Of a stretch of 64,000 nucleotides of DNA, positions 61,716-64,000 are shown piece after piece (within the stretch, counting starts at the first letter, position 1; each line of letters opens with the position of its first letter). The notes below the pieces were generated by a model. It was given only the letters and a program-made list of their open reading frames with translations, did no database searches and was not told the DNA's origin. The position numbers and the translations under genes are program-made. Origin of the DNA: JALOLV01 sp046295175 (GTDB lineage: Bacteria; Bacteroidota; Bacteroidia; Cytophagales; Spirosomataceae); contig JBKBNY010000013.1 in assembly GCA_046295175.1 (NCBI GenBank), positions 70,862 through 134,861 on the forward strand. The letters are read 5' to 3'.

Positions 61716-61778
61716 ATTACAGAATTTTTTAATCCATTATAATTCAAATTATTATCTATTTATCGAATAACCAAAATT

Positions 61779-62378
61779 ATGCCAAGAAATGTCGCTTATT
61801 TAAGGGTTTCAACCATTGACCAAGACCTCGAAAAAAACAAATCTCAACTACTACACCTTGCCAATGATAAAAATTTAGGAAAAGTTGAATTCGTTGAAGA
61901 AAAGGCTTCGGGCAGAATTCATTGGAGAGAAAGAAAAATCGGAAATATTGTTGAAACGCTTACTTCGGGAGATACCATCCTGTTAAGTGAATTTTCTCGA
62001 TTAGGTAGAAGTATGCTTGAGTGCATGGAAATAATTTCTATAGCCACTCAGAAAGGAATCAAGATTTATACGGTTAAAGGAAACTGGCAATTGGACGATA
62101 CGATTCAAAGTAAGGTAATGGCGATGGTATTTTCAATGGTGGCTGAAATTGAAAGAGATTTGATTTCTAAAAGAACAAAAGAGGCCCTACAAACTAAAAA
62201 AGCCAATGGGGTAAAACTCGGAAGACCTGTTGGAGCTGGGAAAAGTAAATTGGATAAATATAAAGTTGAGATTGAAGCTCTTCTCAGTAATGGTTCAACT
62301 AAAAAATTCATTGCTAAAAGATACAACTCGTCTGAGTCTAATCTTTTTAACTGGTTGCAGAAAAACCAACTAAAATGA
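61779..62378 (+). CDS. Serine recombinase (resolvase, TniR-like)
   Basis: 199 residues. The catalytic serine is S11 (AYLRVSTIDQD). FSRLGRS and MVFSMVAEIERDLISKRTKEAL are conserved resolvase motifs, and the C-terminus (YNSSESNLFNWL) is an HTH. It resolves cointegrates of the transposon. It is divergent from tniA, 155 bp away. Confidence 0.92.
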   Translation: MPRNVAYLRVSTIDQDLEKNKSQLLHLANDKNLGKVEFVEEKASGRIHWRERKIGNIVETLTSGDTILLSEFSRLGRSMLECMEIISIATQKGIKIYTVKGNWQLDDTIQSKVMAMVFSMVAEIERDLISKRTKEALQTKKANGVKLGRPVGAGKSKLDKYKVEIEALLSNGSTKKFIAKRYNSSESNLFNWLQKNQLK

Positions 62379-62418
62379 GTCTTTGAGTAAGAAATATCAA
62401 AATTGTAAAATAGAAATA

Positions 62419-62781
62419 ATGAGAAGTCTCAACAAGGTATCACTTATTGGAAACTTAGGAAAAGACCCTGAGTGTCAAACTTTAGAGGGAGGTATTAGCG
62501 TTGCCAAGTTTTCACTGGCGACTACCGAAATTTATAAAGATGACAAAGGACAATCACATTCAAACACTGAATGGCATAGTATTGTGCTTTGGAGAAGTTT
62601 AGCAGAATTAGCTCATAAATATTTAAGTAAAGGGAGTTTGGTCTTTATTGAAGGCAAATTAAAAACCCGTAACTTTGAAGGAAAAGATGGTATAAAAAGA
62701 TATGTCACTGAAATAATTGCTGAACAATTAATAATGTTAGACAAAAAAATAGAGGAAAATAATCATGAAAGTAACTTATGA
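62419..62781 (+). CDS. Second single-stranded DNA-binding protein (no acidic tip)
   Basis: 120 residues from the ATG at 62419 (an upstream TTG is weak). OB-fold motifs are clear (KVSLIGNLGKDPECQTLEGG, TEWHSIVLWRSLAELAHKYL, GSLVFIEGKL). Unlike the SSB at 15925 it ends NNHESNL, without the acidic DDDIPF-like tip, so it may not recruit repair partners. Its end overlaps the integrase start by 17 bp. Confidence 0.88.
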   Translation: MRSLNKVSLIGNLGKDPECQTLEGGISVAKFSLATTEIYKDDKGQSHSNTEWHSIVLWRSLAELAHKYLSKGSLVFIEGKLKTRNFEGKDGIKRYVTEIIAEQLIMLDKKIEENNHESNL

Positions 62782-63841
62782 ATTTGCTTTACATAGGGGT
62801 AAAAAAGTTATTTTCATTTATTTTGATTATGATATTTCCCTAAATGAGCGTATTAAGAACTTGGTAGGCGTTCGATGGAGTTTTTCAAAAAAGGCTTGGT
62901 ATGTATTGGATTCTGCTTTTTATCGTGAAAAATTTGGATTATCCCCAAAATCTCCCATTGGGAAAGAGACACTTTTCAATATTCATGCAGTAAATCAAAA
63001 AGCATTGCAAAAGTATATTGAAACTTTACAATTAAAGGCTTATAGTCAAAACACAATAACGACTTATAAGAATGAATTTGCTCAGTTGCTTTATATCTTG
63101 AAAGATAAAAATGTGGACGAATTGGATGCAACTCGGCTGAGAGATTATTTTCTTTACTGTACTAATACTTTAAAGCTATCTGAAAACACGCTTCATAGTC
63201 GCATCAATGCTATTAAGTTTTATTATGAGAAAGTTTTAGGTCGTGAAAAGTTTTTCTATGAAATACCCAGACCCAAAAAGCCTTTGTTATTACCAAATGT
63301 GCTGGCATTGAGTCAGGTAGAAAAATTATTTTCAAAATTAGAGAATCTCAAACACAAAACAATGCTTTATCTGGCTTATTCGGCGGGACTGCGAGTAAGT
63401 GAGGTTGTAAACCTGAGAGTGAAAGACATTCATTCGGCACGAATGGTGATAAATATCAAAGGGGCAAAAGGTAAAAAAGACCGTATTGTTTCATTATCAC
63501 AAGGAATTTTGGAACTTTTACGAAAATATTACCTTGCCTACAAACCAACATATTGGCTCTTTGAAGGACAATATAAAGAAGAACAATACAGTACGAGAAG
63601 CCTTCAACAGATTTTTCATAGGGCAAAGCATGAGGCGAAGATTATTCAAGATGTAACATTTCATAGTCTTAGACATAGTTATGCTACGCATCTGCACGAG
63701 CGAGGAACTGACATTAAATTGATTCAAGAATTATTAGGTCATAACGACATTAAGACTACACTAAGATATACTCATGTGAGTAACCGAACAATAGAAAATA
63801 TTGTTAGCCCTTTTGACCAATTGAATTTAATAGATGAATAA
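62765..63841 (+). CDS. Tyrosine recombinase / integrase
   Basis: 358 residues. Catalytic residues R210 (SAGLRVSEVV), K236 or K238, H300, R303 (HSLRHSYATHL), H326 (LGHNDIK) and Y335 (LRYTHVS) are all present. The core-binding domain is at about 80-165. The first 60 residues form an extra domain with GVRWSFSKKAWYV. It overlaps the ssb by 17 bp, so the ssb and integrase are one unit. It probably integrates or excises a mobile element, possibly the region seen here. Confidence 0.9.
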   Translation: MKVTYEFALHRGKKVIFIYFDYDISLNERIKNLVGVRWSFSKKAWYVLDSAFYREKFGLSPKSPIGKETLFNIHAVNQKALQKYIETLQLKAYSQNTITTYKNEFAQLLYILKDKNVDELDATRLRDYFLYCTNTLKLSENTLHSRINAIKFYYEKVLGREKFFYEIPRPKKPLLLPNVLALSQVEKLFSKLENLKHKTMLYLAYSAGLRVSEVVNLRVKDIHSARMVINIKGAKGKKDRIVSLSQGILELLRKYYLAYKPTYWLFEGQYKEEQYSTRSLQQIFHRAKHEAKIIQDVTFHSLRHSYATHLHERGTDIKLIQELLGHNDIKTTLRYTHVSNRTIENIVSPFDQLNLIDE

Positions 63842-63879
63842 TGTTTGGAATTTTTGAGAGGAATTTATAGTTTTATGGA

Positions 63880-63980
63880 TACAATATTTTTACAAAAAAG
63901 GTTGGTGAAAATATTGTACGACAAAAATAATACAACGAAATCTTAGTTTAATACCAAACAATACAAAAAGTACGACAAAA
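63880..63980. repeat. Repeats after the integrase (candidate recombination site)
   Basis: TACAATATTTT (63880-63890) and AAAATATTGTA (63908-63918) are an 11-bp inverted pair, and GTACGACAAAA occurs twice, at 63916-63926 and 63970-63980. Their place just downstream of a tyrosine recombinase suits an attachment or core site, but the copies differ in arrangement and the window ends here. Confidence 0.35.
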
Positions 63981-64000
63981 CTTTCGTATATTAGAGAGTT

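Overview
The window looks like part of a large conjugative plasmid from a Bacteroidota bacterium, probably a Cytophagales-type host (the order is inference). It is AT-rich by eye. Promoters fit the Bacteroidetes -33/-7 pattern (TTTG, about 19-20 bp, TAnnTTTG), and the transfer genes are of the Bacteroides CTn type (DUF4134, DUF4133, DUF4141, DUF4138, DUF3872). A Rep_3 initiator, an iteron origin with DnaA boxes, and ParA/ParB support a plasmid. No rRNA, tRNA or CRISPR array was seen.

Layout. (1) 1-15.4 kb is cargo: the end of a histidine kinase, a lipoprotein, a two-component pair, and a CzcCBA-type heavy-metal efflux operon with a fatty-acid-hydroxylase-family gene, a DUF2490 protein and a polysaccharide deacetylase. 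An NhaD-type antiporter and two glycosyltransferases follow. (2) 15.9-18.7 kb holds early/maintenance genes: ssb, a DUF932-like protein and small regulators, several behind a repeated hairpin leader. (3) 18.8-22.4 kb is replication and partition: rep, about ten iterons, parB with two internal palindromes, and parA. (4) 22.6-25.7 kb is a mobilization module: TraA-like ATPase, phased repeats, a probable oriT, an accessory protein and a relaxase. (5) 25.9-29.7 kb is a Hachiman (HamA/HamB) defence operon. (6) 29.8-44.2 kb is the transfer apparatus: peptidase, coupling protein, then traE to traQ.

(7) 44.3-50.2 kb carries the most unusual locus. It is a tight operon with an XRE regulator, a Cas4-like PD-(D/E)XK nuclease with a four-cysteine cluster, a long prokaryotic Argonaute whose DEDD tetrad looks complete, a small unknown protein, and an HEXXH metalloprotease-like protein. 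A perfect 41-bp palindrome lies upstream, and a decayed relative of the upstream zinc-ribbon gene lies downstream. (8) 50.3-56.4 kb runs AbiEi-AbiEii-Mod-Res (type IV toxin-antitoxin plus type III restriction-modification) as one apparent operon. (9) 56.4-57.4 kb is ardA antirestriction behind a 435-bp structured leader. (10) 57.5-59.2 kb has four unrecognised genes. (11) 59.3-64.0 kb holds a TniA/TniB-type transposition module, a serine resolvase, a second ssb and a tyrosine recombinase.

Taken together, this is a self-transmissible plasmid that pays its way with metal efflux and at least four defence systems (Hachiman, Argonaute operon, AbiE, type III RM), and that also carries an antirestriction protein to help it enter new hosts. 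Functions are assigned from motifs and gene order only; no database search was run.
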